Assembly: GCA_945890645.1 (NCBI GenBank) | Contig: CAMDCV010000003.1 | Span: 62,001 to 126,000, forward strand | Direction of reading: 5' to 3' | Length of the DNA stretch: 64,000 nucleotides | DNA from: Akkermansia muciniphila | GTDB lineage: Bacteria; Verrucomicrobiota; Verrucomicrobiia; Verrucomicrobiales; Akkermansiaceae | Program-made: the position numbers and the translations under genes | Notes under the pieces: generated by a model | Databases searched by the model: none | Told to the model about the DNA's origin: nothing | Seen by the model: the letters and a program-made list of their open reading frames with translations, nothing else | In this document: piece by piece, positions 19,692 to 28,395 of the stretch | Layout: each line of letters starts with the position of its first letter | Position numbering within the stretch: the stretch's first letter is position 1

Positions 19692-21329
19692 ATGAATGAA
19701 CCGCAATCCGATTCCCGCTTTCGCACGCGTTTGTTTTCCCATGCGCACCTGTTGTTGCTGATTGCGTGCGCTATCGCTCTTGCGGTGCCACGATTTTATG
19801 CGCAGCAAAATGCGGCCACACCCGCGCCGCCAGCGAAAAGGGATGTTTATCTGCTCCTCGGCGATACCGCTATGGCGGGTGGTGCCGCGATTCCCGCAGA
19901 TGCCGCGGAGGTGCTTGATCGTTGTTTTCTCCTCAACGACAAAAACGAGTGGGAGCCCGCGCGCAACCCACTGAATCGCCATTCCACCATCGCCGATAAA
20001 GCCACCGTCCAGGCACTGGGGCCCGGTTATGAATTCGCTCGCACTCTTCTTGAGAACGATAAGAACCTCACTCTCGGTCTCATTGTCAATGCCGGCAACG
20101 ATACAAAAATCGAGGGCTGGCTCGGTAAGTCCGAACTCTACCGTGGCGCGCGCAAACGCGCCTGCGCTGGTATCAAAGAAGATAGCGAACTCAAGGGCGT
20201 GCTCTGGCAACAAGGCCAAGGTGACGTGGCCACTCCCGATGGCTACCTCGATAAACTCCAGACTCTCGTCAGCAATCTCCGCACCGATTTCAATCATCCG
20301 CATCTTCCCGTCGTGGTCGCGCCTTTGCCACAAGGTGCCGTGATCAATTCTCAAATCGCCAAGCTCCCCACTACCATTCATGGCACCGCGATTGTTAGTA
20401 GCGAAGGGTTAACTATCGAAGGAACACACTTCGATACCAAGAGCCAACTTCTCCTCGGCAAACGTAGTGCCGAGGAAATGATTCGACTGCGCGCCACACT
20501 CCCCGCCGCAGCACAAGCGCCGACAGATATCAAATTCATCGACCCCCACGTTCACGCCATGTCCGTCACCCCTCTCGGCCTCCGCGCCGTCGCGAAGTGG
20601 ATGGAAGAACGCAATGTCGAACGCTGCATCGTCAGCCCGCTCAGCCACAAGGGCTCACGCCCGCAAAGCGAAGAAGAACGCGCGACGATGCTCGAAAATT
20701 TCCGTCCCTACAAAGGCCGCATCGACCGCATGGCGATCATCGATCCCGGCGAAGTCGAGACTGTCGAGCAGGCCGTCACCATACTCCAGCGCGAGATCGC
20801 CGACGGCGCAGTCGGATTCGGTGAGCACTATGGCGTCGGTTTGATGTTTGATGACCCCAAGAACCTCCTCCTCTACGAAGCCTGCGAAAAAGTCGGCCTG
20901 CCCGTGATGTTTCACATCGATCAGAACAAGAACATGGTCGAGCCCGGCATGGCGCGGGTGGATCGTGTGTTAAAAATGTTTCCGCGCTGCAAAGTGGTCG
21001 CTCACGCCTATTGGTGGCGGCAATTGCAAAACGGTGCCTGTGATCGACAACTTCAAGAACACCCGAATCTCTACGCCGACATGTCTGGCGTGGTCGTCAT
21101 GAGCGTGCTCAATCGCGACCGCAAGTATGCCCGTGAATTTCTCATCCGCAATCAGGACAAAGTCCTCTGGGCCACCGATGAAGGCTGGTGGTCCTTTGCC
21201 GACAAAGATCGTCAGATGAATCAGCATTACACCCTGTTAGAAGAACTCGATCTCCCCGACGAAGTCCGCCAAAAAATCTACCGAGGCAATGCGGAAAAAG
21301 TCTATGGCTTGAAAAAACCGGGGAACTAA
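19692..21329 (+). CDS. Exported fusion of a degenerate SGNH/sialate-esterase-like domain and an amidohydrolase
   Basis: A 545-aa protein with a membrane-type signal (about residues 17-40). Residues 53-262 resemble the carbohydrate-esterase SASA domain (VYLLLGDTAMAGG, VLWQQGQGD, THFDTKSQLLLGKR), but the nucleophile motif GQSNM is replaced by GDTAM, with Thr59 where Ser is expected, and the DxxH motif reads as Glu-x-x-His246. Residues 280-545 form an amidohydrolase_2-type metal-dependent TIM barrel: FIDPHVHAM (His286, His288), VMFHIDQ, VVAHAYWW and WATDEGWW are good metal-ligand candidates. The C-terminal part is therefore probably the active one, and the N-terminal part may bind sugar. The gene stands alone. 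Confidence 0.78.
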   Translation: MNEPQSDSRFRTRLFSHAHLLLLIACAIALAVPRFYAQQNAATPAPPAKRDVYLLLGDTAMAGGAAIPADAAEVLDRCFLLNDKNEWEPARNPLNRHSTIADKATVQALGPGYEFARTLLENDKNLTLGLIVNAGNDTKIEGWLGKSELYRGARKRACAGIKEDSELKGVLWQQGQGDVATPDGYLDKLQTLVSNLRTDFNHPHLPVVVAPLPQGAVINSQIAKLPTTIHGTAIVSSEGLTIEGTHFDTKSQLLLGKRSAEEMIRLRATLPAAAQAPTDIKFIDPHVHAMSVTPLGLRAVAKWMEERNVERCIVSPLSHKGSRPQSEEERATMLENFRPYKGRIDRMAIIDPGEVETVEQAVTILQREIADGAVGFGEHYGVGLMFDDPKNLLLYEACEKVGLPVMFHIDQNKNMVEPGMARVDRVLKMFPRCKVVAHAYWWRQLQNGACDRQLQEHPNLYADMSGVVVMSVLNRDRKYAREFLIRNQDKVLWATDEGWWSFADKDRQMNQHYTLLEELDLPDEVRQKIYRGNAEKVYGLKKPGN

Positions 21330-21337
21330 ACAGGGAG

Positions 21338-21356
21338 AGCCGCCGTCTCGGCGGCT
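21338..21356. repeat. Short intergenic hairpin (agccgcc / ggcggct)
   Basis: A perfect 7-bp stem with a 5-nt loop (gtctc) lies 9 bp after the stop of the amidohydrolase gene. There is no T tract, so it is either a weak terminator or a dispersed intergenic repeat. Confidence 0.5.
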
Positions 21357-21555
21357 AATGGTTTGCATAGTTACTGACGGCATTTTTTCATAACCGACAC
21401 ATTTAGATCACTGATTTTTTGAAGGTATTTTGAATCAAAATGGGTCACTTAGCGCTATACCGACATGGCGCGTTACATTTGCGGACAAAAAATTATGAAA
21501 AAAATAATACTATGTACTTCAATATCCTCCCTCAGCAATTAACCCAACAAAATAA

Positions 21556-21975
21556 ATGAATAAATCAGCATCACAATTATTGGTCATGGCAGTGCAGGAA
21601 AGCTTCAAAAGACTTATAGAAAAAGGCTATCGTATAGTAGGAGATTCGGTCTGCGAATCACCCACTCAGGTTTTACTTGAACTTGTCGGCAAAAATGTCG
21701 GCCTACGTTTTTCTCTGGATATTAGAGATGGTGTTATTGATCTCTACGTAACCAAAGCAGTGAACGGGCGGACAGCCAAACGTGGTAGTGGCGCTTATTT
21801 TGATAGATTAACGGGATACCTACGTGAGCGACGACTTCCATTGAAAACAACTGGTGTCTCACAATCGGGAGCTTTGTCACTTGAAGATCGGATTAAATTT
21901 GATGTGCGTGCTTACGCAGAAGTTATATTAAATTCCGCACCAGCAATTGCTGAAGATACTGAGTCTTTTTTATAA
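21556..21975 (+). CDS. Unrecognised small protein
   Basis: A 139-aa soluble protein that I cannot assign. It has an amphipathic N-terminal helix (QESFKRLIEKGYRIV), a central beta-rich segment (QVLLELVGKNVGLRFSLD, DGVIDLYVTKAVNG) and a Leu-rich C-terminal helix region. No signal peptide or transmembrane segment. The coding sequence and its 226-bp upstream region are visibly AT-richer than the genes to the left. The overall pattern (a helix followed by strands describing a 'property' of a chain) recalls small accessory or immunity-type proteins, but this is only an impression. Confidence 0.6.
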   Translation: MNKSASQLLVMAVQESFKRLIEKGYRIVGDSVCESPTQVLLELVGKNVGLRFSLDIRDGVIDLYVTKAVNGRTAKRGSGAYFDRLTGYLRERRLPLKTTGVSQSGALSLEDRIKFDVRAYAEVILNSAPAIAEDTESFL

Positions 21976-22070
21976 TATGAACCAGTCAACCGCAAAGACC
22001 AAGTCATCAAGTTTCTACGAAGCTGGTCGAAGCCCCCCCCAGCCTTCGCCCAAATGAAAAATGAACCCAC

Positions 22071-22100
22071 GGGTCACTGACCCCATTTTTGACCCCATTT
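22071..22100. repeat. Palindrome plus 12-bp direct repeat upstream of a small gene
   Basis: A perfect palindrome gggtca-c-tgaccc (22071-22083) overlaps the first of two copies of tgaccccattt (22078-22088 and 22090-22100), whose period is 12 bp. A run of eight C residues lies about 30 bp upstream. The arrangement resembles remnants found near REP-type elements or an operator. Confidence 0.7.
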
Positions 22101-22109
22101 CCAAATAAT

Positions 22110-22556
22110 ATGAACGACGTTAACACGAATTACAAAGGAATTGAGAAACGTGACGATGGAGACTTTCATGTCTACGATGTGGAAATGGACGATGATGATG
22201 AGACCGACTTCCATATCCCCTCGGGGCTTCTGCTTGAAATTGATGGTAAGTCCCAACTGCGCTACCTCATCTTTCTTAGTGTTGAGAGTCCAGAGTTGAT
22301 GCAGGAGCATGTCATCACAATACTAGACGGACACATCGACAATTGGATGAAGACCGCTTTCTCGGGTGACGTGAATTTCCAATGTTGGAATGACATGCTT
22401 GAACCGGAGCACATGGAGCCTGTGGGTGATATTCTTCGTCAAATTCTCGCTGGTGCTCAGAACGTAATTGATACGAACAAGATTACGTCGGCGGATGGCA
22501 ATCGCGTGGTGCTGCGTGCATCCTTGCATAAATTCGCGAGCGATGCTACCCATTAA
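22110..22556 (+). CDS. Unrecognised small acidic protein
   Basis: A 148-aa very acidic soluble protein (VEMDDDDETDFHIPSG near residue 25). No domain recognised, no signal peptide. The second half is helical (EPVGDILRQILAGAQNVI). The ATG at 22110 was chosen because the upstream part of the frame is made of the tgacccc repeats. It lies 134 bp after the preceding unknown gene, in the same direction, and both sit in the AT-richer patch between the amidohydrolase and GT2 genes, which suggests acquired or fast-evolving DNA. Confidence 0.6.
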   Translation: MNDVNTNYKGIEKRDDGDFHVYDVEMDDDDETDFHIPSGLLLEIDGKSQLRYLIFLSVESPELMQEHVITILDGHIDNWMKTAFSGDVNFQCWNDMLEPEHMEPVGDILRQILAGAQNVIDTNKITSADGNRVVLRASLHKFASDATH

Positions 22557-22705
22557 CCGTTTGAACAGGCGTCGCATCCGTGCGAACTTTGGTATAGTTC
22601 AATTACTTTGTTGTTACCCCTTTATGGAAGGACAACAGGTGTTTTGATTTTTTATTTCAGCTCGTTCATACCCTTAGGGATTTTATCTACGAATATTTTT
22701 TGAAT

Positions 22706-23173
22706 ATGAAAACTATCGTTCTCGCACTCTTTGGCCTATTTGCGATGGGAGCTAGTCCGCTGCTAGCGGGCTCAGATGGCACGGCGGTAATCAAGGGGAG
22801 AAGTGGCACTGGTCGCACTTTGATCGAACTTCATACCAGTGATATTGGCGCGGGCGTGAAGTATCTCAAAGTCACGATAGACGAGAAGTCCTACGAATTC
22901 GATCTGAGAAAGGAGAAGGGAACTTACGGCTACGTGATCCATGATCAGAAGAACGAAGTATTTACCGTGGTTGTGGACAACGAAAGGATCGACTTCAAAT
23001 TTTGGATGATACCGAAGACAAGGAAGATTACAGAGCAAATGGGAACTGCGGAGAAATGGCAGTTTTTCGCCTACGTCGAAGCCACAGATCCCAGAGAATT
23101 CAATCAAGACACGCGAAATCATCCAATTTCGCCCAGGATTTATCTATATTGTACGTTGGACTATAATCTTTAA
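22706..23173 (+). CDS. Small secreted protein of unknown function
   Basis: A 155-aa protein with a clear signal peptide (MKTIVLALFGLFAMGASPLLAG, residues 1-22). The mature part is charged and beta-rich (ITYLKVTIDEKSYEFDL-like strands, KNEVFTVVVDNERIDFKFW). I do not recognise a family. The TTG at 22700 gives two extra residues but the ATG at 22706 is a better start. It is the last of three small same-strand unknown genes and is followed by a 9-bp tandem repeat. Confidence 0.65.
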   Translation: MKTIVLALFGLFAMGASPLLAGSDGTAVIKGRSGTGRTLIELHTSDIGAGVKYLKVTIDEKSYEFDLRKEKGTYGYVIHDQKNEVFTVVVDNERIDFKFWMIPKTRKITEQMGTAEKWQFFAYVEATDPREFNQDTRNHPISPRIYLYCTLDYNL

Positions 23174-23205
23174 GATGGCGTTAATGTGAAGATCACCAGC
23201 CACAA

Positions 23206-23259
23206 AATTCTGCAAATTCTGTCAATTCTGTCAATTCTGTCAATTCTGTCAATTCTGTC
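23206..23259. repeat. 9-bp tandem repeat (aattctgtc x5 plus one variant)
   Basis: Five exact copies of aattctgtc (23215-23259) are preceded by one variant aattctgca (23206-23214). It starts 33 bp downstream of a stop codon, outside any gene. It has no spacers, so it is not a CRISPR array. Confidence 0.97.
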
Positions 23260-23548
23260 GAAAAGGGCTATCCTTACCTGAGATGTCTTTTTGAACCGTT
23301 CAACTATTAGAAAAATACAGTTTTTGAAGAATTATCTATGTTGTTGCTAGGCTTGGAGGCCAGAGGTCTCCGCTACGTTTGCATGCCCAACTTTGCGCTT
23401 GACATCGGGCGGTAATCTCTCTTGGCTACGCCTCGACAGAATCCGACCGGCGCTGTATGTTCGTTCTCTTTGGGAAAGAGCATAAAAGCGCAATGTTGCG
23501 TCTGTTGAAACAAACCGCGCGCCCCGGGCGTAACAACTTCATCATCTT
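23260..23548. other. Non-coding gap upstream of the GT2 gene, with a short hairpin
   Basis: No open reading frame of note on either strand. An imperfect hairpin ggaggcc-aga-ggtctcc lies at 23355-23371. The last 100 bp must hold the promoter of the glycosyltransferase, but no convincing -35/-10 pair or ribosome binding site is visible. Confidence 0.5.
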
Positions 23549-25063
23549 ATGGATATCACTTCACCAGTCTGGTATGTTTGCTATTTAGTCGTACTTATCG
23601 GCATGTCGGGCTACGGCTTTCATCGCCTGACGATCATTTACCTCTATCTGAAGCATCGGAATAACAAACCGCAGCCGAAGGAATTGTTCCAAGAATTGCC
23701 TTTGGTGACGATCCAGCTCCCCGTTTTTAATGAAATGCACGTCGTCGATCGCCTGCTCGATAGCGTGGCCGCGCTCGATTACCCGAAGGATAAGATGCAG
23801 ATTCAGATCATCGATGACTCCACCGATGAAACCACCGCGATCTGCGAGGCCGGTGCCGCGCGCTTGCGGGCCATGGGATTCGATGCGGAAATGATTCACC
23901 GCGATGACCGCACGGGCTACAAAGCCGGTGCTTTGGAAAACGCCACGCCATTTGCCAAGGGCGAGTATCTGTTCATTCTTGATGCCGACTTCGTGCCAAA
24001 CGCCGATGTTTTGCAGAAAACGATGCACTATTTCACCGATGAAAAAGTCGGTCTGATCCAGACGCGCTGGGGTCACTTGAACCGTACTTACAACGTTCTC
24101 ACCCGCGTGCAGGCGATGTTCCTCGACGGTCACCTCGAGCTCGAACAAACCGCTCGCAATCGTTCCGGTCGCTTCTTCACTTTCAACGGCACGGCTGGCA
24201 TTTGGCGCAAGTCCTGCATCGTCGATGCCGGCGGTTGGGAGCACGATACCCTCACCGAGGACATGGACCTTTCCTACCGCGCGCAGCTCAAGGGTTGGCG
24301 CTTCGTGTTCCTCAATGACGTCGAAACGCCTGCGGAGCTGCCCGTGGACATGGATGGCTTCAAGAGCCAACAACACCGCTGGACAAAGGGCTCGATCCAA
24401 GTCTGCAAAAAAGTGCTTCCCACCATCCTGCGCAGCAAGGTTTCCCTGCCAATCAAGCTGGAGGCTTTCGCGCATTTGACCTCGAACTTCGCCTACCTCG
24501 CGTTGATCTGTTTGTGCTTCCTGATCTATCCGAATCTGCACACCAAGATGGATATCGGCAAATTCGGTTTCTACATGATCAATGGTTCAATTTTCTTTTT
24601 CACCACGGTATCCATCGTGGCATTCTACCTGACCTCACAGCGCGCCTTGCGCCCCGGCACTTGGTGGAAGGAAATCCCCTACCTGCCACTGTTGCTAGCA
24701 CTGGGCATTGGGATGTCGGTGAACAATGCGAAAGCCGTCATCGAAGCGATCTTCAATCACCAGTCGGCCTTCGTCCGCACGCCGAAATATGGCATCGATC
24801 AAAAGCCGCGCGCCGACTGGAAAAAGAGCAGCTATAAAGCGATCAAAACACTCACTCCCGTGGTCGAGTTGTTGTTCGGCACATTCTTCCTTTACGTGGT
24901 GATCGAGGCCGCCGTGGATGCAAAATGGAGTTCCGCGATTCTTTTGCTTCCCTTCCCGATCGGATTTTTCTACACTTCCTTATCTTCTTTGGCACGAATG
25001 TTGCCTTCACGCAAGGTGGAGGTGGCCAAAGAGATGGCCACCGTCAACACCCTTGATTCGTGA
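23549..25063 (+). CDS. Processive GT2 glycosyltransferase (cellulose/mannan synthase-like)
   Basis: A 504-aa membrane-bound family 2 glycosyltransferase. One N-terminal TM helix (about 7-30) precedes the catalytic domain with the D,DxD,TED,QxxRW set: IIDDSTDET (~88), LDADFVPN (~145), TEDMDLSYR (~237) and QQHRW (~275). Several TM helices follow (about 310-350, 375-400, 430-480). This arrangement is that of processive beta-glycan synthases such as the CslA/mannan and curdlan/cellulose-like group. It is not next to a BcsB or PilZ gene. The L,D-transpeptidase gene starts in its stop codon (TGATG overlap), implying co-translation and suggesting an envelope-related glycan. Confidence 0.9.
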   Translation: MDITSPVWYVCYLVVLIGMSGYGFHRLTIIYLYLKHRNNKPQPKELFQELPLVTIQLPVFNEMHVVDRLLDSVAALDYPKDKMQIQIIDDSTDETTAICEAGAARLRAMGFDAEMIHRDDRTGYKAGALENATPFAKGEYLFILDADFVPNADVLQKTMHYFTDEKVGLIQTRWGHLNRTYNVLTRVQAMFLDGHLELEQTARNRSGRFFTFNGTAGIWRKSCIVDAGGWEHDTLTEDMDLSYRAQLKGWRFVFLNDVETPAELPVDMDGFKSQQHRWTKGSIQVCKKVLPTILRSKVSLPIKLEAFAHLTSNFAYLALICLCFLIYPNLHTKMDIGKFGFYMINGSIFFFTTVSIVAFYLTSQRALRPGTWWKEIPYLPLLLALGIGMSVNNAKAVIEAIFNHQSAFVRTPKYGIDQKPRADWKKSSYKAIKTLTPVVELLFGTFFLYVVIEAAVDAKWSSAILLLPFPIGFFYTSLSSLARMLPSRKVEVAKEMATVNTLDS

Positions 25064-25683
25064 TGCAAACCAATTCGATCTCACTTCGTCGCCTGTGTTT
25101 ATCCTTTGCTGCTCTCGTGGGCAGCCTGCTTTTCTGCCAATGCGGCAGCAACTATGACACGCAGTCGAAGATGATCGTCTCCGTGCGCGACCAGCAACTA
25201 CTGCTGACGCGCGATGGCGTGCCAGTCAAGGCCTACAAAGTTTCGACATCGAAGTTCGGGCTCGGCAGCGACTCTGGCAGTAATCGCACCCCACTGGGCA
25301 ACTTGATGGTGGCGAAAAAAATCGGCGGCTCCTCGCCGAAGGGCATGGTCTTCAAATCGCGCCGTCCCACAGGAGAAATTCTCAAACCCAACGCACCCGG
25401 ACGTGATCCGATCGTCTCGCGCATCCTCTGGCTGCATGGCAAGGAGTCGCAAAACCGCAATACTTTACGCCGCTGCATCTACATTCACGGCACCCCCGAG
25501 GAATGGAAACTCGGCACGCCAGCCTCTTATGGCTGCATCCGCATGTCCTCCAATGATGTGATCGATCTCTACAAACGCATCGGCGTGGGCGCACAAGTGC
25601 AAGTCATTCGTGGCGGACTGACCACCACTCAGGAAGGTCAACGTTACGCCCGCATCAAGCCAGGCAGCGTGGCACAGAACTAG
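25063..25683 (+). CDS. L,D-transpeptidase lipoprotein (YkuD/ErfK type)
   Basis: A 206-aa predicted lipoprotein (signal with lipobox around LLFCQCGS, residues ~23-29) carrying an L,D-transpeptidase catalytic domain. The catalytic signature is complete: His142 in IHGTPEEW and Cys158 in SYGCIRMSSND. Such enzymes make 3-3 cross-links in peptidoglycan or attach proteins to it. Its ATG overlaps the GT2 stop codon (TGATG), so translation is coupled, and a link between a surface glycan and the wall is plausible. A GTG three bases upstream is the alternative start. Confidence 0.92.
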   Translation: MQTNSISLRRLCLSFAALVGSLLFCQCGSNYDTQSKMIVSVRDQQLLLTRDGVPVKAYKVSTSKFGLGSDSGSNRTPLGNLMVAKKIGGSSPKGMVFKSRRPTGEILKPNAPGRDPIVSRILWLHGKESQNRNTLRRCIYIHGTPEEWKLGTPASYGCIRMSSNDVIDLYKRIGVGAQVQVIRGGLTTTQEGQRYARIKPGSVAQN

Positions 25684-25732
25684 GCGGGGTGGCTCGGGTT
25701 TGCGAAAAATAAACACCTGCCATCGCCACCCT

Positions 25733-26524
25733 ATGCATCACAAAGCACTAACTTCGATCATTGCGTCAACAATCCTGCTGACTCTAGTTAGTGCCCAAGA
25801 GTCACCGACTTCGAATGAGACAAAAATAACGACGCCGAGCGAGTCAAAAACTTCCGCACAGAGAGAGCAACTCACAGAGCAAGCGGATTTTTCGATCTGC
25901 TATGAGGCTTTTTCCATGCCTCTCTCCATCGGAGCGGCTCTCCAACGGGAGAAATTAACGGATGCCACGCTCTACGCCAAAATTCTTGCTGCTGTAGAAA
26001 AAGGCGAATGCCAGCAGGAAACATGCACCGTGCTGCGGGCGAAAAATGGGCAGAGAGCCACAAGTGAGAGCAACGCCGAAATGGTATTTCCTTCAGAGTA
26101 TGATCCGCCAGAAATTCTCGAAACGAAGGCTGCCCCCGCAGAGACTGCAGGAGGAAAAGAAACGGAGAAACAGACGGACTCTTCCTCGAAAACAATCATT
26201 CCTGCAATACCAACCAACTTTGATCTGCGCTGTGTCGGCTTCACAATGGAGATTGAGCCGAAATTGTCAGAGGATGGCAAAACAGTAGACTTACGAATCT
26301 CCCCAGAGCACGTAACGCTTCAAGGCATCGATAGTTGGGGACAAGGATTGAGTAAAATGGAAACGCCAGTTTTTGAAGTGCAACGTATCAGCCATGAAAT
26401 CACGGCAAAAATCAACGTTCCCTACTTGTTAGGTACCATGAACCGCCCTCCCAATTTGAAACAGCAAGCAGATGTAGCAAAGCAGTTGTGGTTTTCGTTT
26501 GTGACCGTGACGCCAGCACAATAA
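25733..26524 (+). CDS. Secreted protein of unknown function
   Basis: A 263-aa exported protein (signal peptide about 1-22, ending ...TLVSAQE). A low-complexity linker rich in Thr, Ser, Lys and Glu separates an N-terminal part from a C-terminal beta-rich domain (TMEIEPKLSEDGKTVDL, EITAKINVPYLLGTMNRP). The C-terminal segment loosely recalls the strand pattern of secretin-type domains but lacks their hallmark glycine motif, so I do not assign it. It may belong to the GT2-transpeptidase transcription unit (49 bp downstream, same strand). Confidence 0.6.
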   Translation: MHHKALTSIIASTILLTLVSAQESPTSNETKITTPSESKTSAQREQLTEQADFSICYEAFSMPLSIGAALQREKLTDATLYAKILAAVEKGECQQETCTVLRAKNGQRATSESNAEMVFPSEYDPPEILETKAAPAETAGGKETEKQTDSSSKTIIPAIPTNFDLRCVGFTMEIEPKLSEDGKTVDLRISPEHVTLQGIDSWGQGLSKMETPVFEVQRISHEITAKINVPYLLGTMNRPPNLKQQADVAKQLWFSFVTVTPAQ

Positions 26525-26880
26525 TACGAGATTCTTTAACTGACTAAGCGAGTTAGCCACAGGGATCTAAGAAATGATTTTTCAGAGAGCGGTCTCTAAC
26601 ATGGATCTGTGGATAATGAGTGAGTCCGATGCGCATCGCGCCAGTGATTGGCACGTGGGGGTTCATGCATTGATTCGGTAACTTTATGCGGCGAGCGGCG
26701 TGATCACCGAAATCCGCGAACGCTCTCGCACGGCGCAGTGACCGCACGTGAAATGCATATCCCCGCCGTGATGACGATACGCTCGTGCTTATCGCAACTC
26801 AAAAGCGGCGAAATCGCATGCACTGATGGAACGCGCGAAAAAGTCACGCGCATCGAAGCAGAATCGACCAAGCCAGAAGG
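26525..26880. other. Non-coding stretch without recognised features
   Basis: About 350 bp between two genes whose ends converge here. Short open frames exist on both strands, but none has recognisable protein content, and I find no tRNA, terminator with T-run or insertion-sequence ends. Confidence 0.5.
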
Positions 26881-28173
26881 TTATACGATCGATTCCTTGG
26901 TAGGCAGAGGGCAGGGGTAGAGGCCATCGGCACCCGCTTTCGGGCCTGGGTCGGTGTCCCAGGTGAGTTCCTTGGGCATGGTATCGACTTTCGAGTTAAG
27001 CGCCATTTCCCAAGTGACTTCCTTGCCGGTGTAGCAGGCCATGCGGCCCATGATGCCGGTGAGGGTAGCTTCAGCCGTGTAGTGGGCGTCGTTGTGCGCT
27101 TTGTTTTCGCGCACGCATTGGTAAAGAACATCGTGCTCGGTTTGATACGGATTGTTATCCGGACCACGGAAGCGCCAGATGATTTTACCGCTGCGATCTT
27201 TGATCACACCCGGCTCGGCGGTGCCTTTCGAGCCGACGATTGCCTCGGAAACTTTCGACCAAACCCCATTCCAGTGACGGCTTTGGCTGTTCATGATGGT
27301 GCCATCGGCGTATTGATATTCGACGAAGAAGTGGTCGTAAATTTCGCCCCAGTCCTTGCCGACGCGATTGGTGCGACCGCCCATGCCCACGGCTTTGACC
27401 GGGTGCTCACCCTTGAACCAATTGCCGACATCAATGTTGTGCACATGCTGCTCGACGATATGATCGCCGCAGAGCCAGTTGAAATAATACCAGTTGCGCA
27501 CTTGGTATTGCATTTCTGTTTGACCCTCGCTGCGGGGGCGGGTCCAGACGCCACCGCTGACCCAATAGACTTGGGAGGTAATGATGTCGCCGATCATGCC
27601 TTCTTTGACTTTCGCCAGAGTTTCCAGGTAGCTTTTTTGGTAACGGCGTTGCAGGCCGCAAACGACTTTGAGATTTTTCTGATCGGCCACCTTGGCGGCT
27701 TCGATCACCATGCGGATGCCCGGGCCATCGACGGCGCAAGGTTTTTCCATGAACACGTGCTTGCCCTTTTCTACGGCGTAAGCGAAATGCGCGGGGCGAA
27801 AGCCAGGAGTCGAGCAAAGCAGTACCACATCGGCGGCATCGATGGCGGCCTTGTAGGCATCGAGTCCCACGAATCGACGAGCTTCAGGGACATCAACGCG
27901 GTCAGCGAACTTCTTGGTGAGTTCCGTGTGGGCGGAGGCGAGATTTTCGGCAAAGGCATCAGCCATAGCGACCAGCGTGGTGCCCGGGACAGCGAGCGAC
28001 TGAGCAGCAGCGCCCGTGCCGCGACCACCGCAACCGATGAGAGCGACTTTGATGGGTTTTACTTCCTCTGCGGCAGAAGAGAATGTGGGGAAAAGGGATG
28101 CTGCGCTGAGCAGGGCACTGGTTTTAAGAAATTGACGACGATCCGACGGCTGTAATGGGGTCATGATCATCAT
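26881..28173 (-). CDS. TAT-exported Gfo/Idh/MocA family oxidoreductase
   Basis: A ~430-aa NAD(P)-dependent oxidoreductase of the glucose-fructose oxidoreductase/inositol dehydrogenase family. The twin-arginine signal (SDRRQFLKTSALL) lies at the N-terminus; the Rossmann fold motif ALIGCGGRGTGAA follows at about residue 45. The family hallmark EKPCAVDGPGIR is present near residue 145. Exported Gfo/Idh/MocA proteins are very numerous in Planctomycetes and Verrucomicrobia and are thought to act on sugars or polyols outside the cytoplasm. Three closely spaced ATG codons (28173, 28170, 28164) are possible starts; the choice changes only 1-3 residues. Confidence 0.93.
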   Translation of the reverse strand: MMIMTPLQPSDRRQFLKTSALLSAASLFPTFSSAAEEVKPIKVALIGCGGRGTGAAAQSLAVPGTTLVAMADAFAENLASAHTELTKKFADRVDVPEARRFVGLDAYKAAIDAADVVLLCSTPGFRPAHFAYAVEKGKHVFMEKPCAVDGPGIRMVIEAAKVADQKNLKVVCGLQRRYQKSYLETLAKVKEGMIGDIITSQVYWVSGGVWTRPRSEGQTEMQYQVRNWYYFNWLCGDHIVEQHVHNIDVGNWFKGEHPVKAVGMGGRTNRVGKDWGEIYDHFFVEYQYADGTIMNSQSRHWNGVWSKVSEAIVGSKGTAEPGVIKDRSGKIIWRFRGPDNNPYQTEHDVLYQCVRENKAHNDAHYTAEATLTGIMGRMACYTGKEVTWEMALNSKVDTMPKELTWDTDPGPKAGADGLYPCPLPTKESIV

Positions 28174-28395
28174 ACTTGGCAGAGATGGTCTATTTTTCAA
28201 CTGGTTTTATGAATCGATCCGAGGAAGCGATGGATTTATTTTGTCAATTGAGCGTTTTTTTCTTGTGTTATCGACGAAATTGGCGTAACCGAACGATGTC
28301 CCACGGCAGTTATGCGGTGGTCGCTGCTTGGGTCTATTCGCTGTTGGCCTCGGAAGTGTTAATCCAAAACAGCGTTTTTTATTACAGTTACTATT

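Noticed and set aside
23206-23259. CRISPR array
   Set aside because: Units are 9 bp and contiguous, with no spacers; it is a simple tandem repeat.
26648-26920. 90-codon plus-strand frame
   Set aside because: No similarity recognised and it overlaps the end of the Gfo/Idh gene; left as non-coding.
27082-28155. 357-codon plus-strand frame opposite the Gfo/Idh/MocA gene
   Set aside because: Mirror frame of a well-supported gene; its protein shows no known motif.
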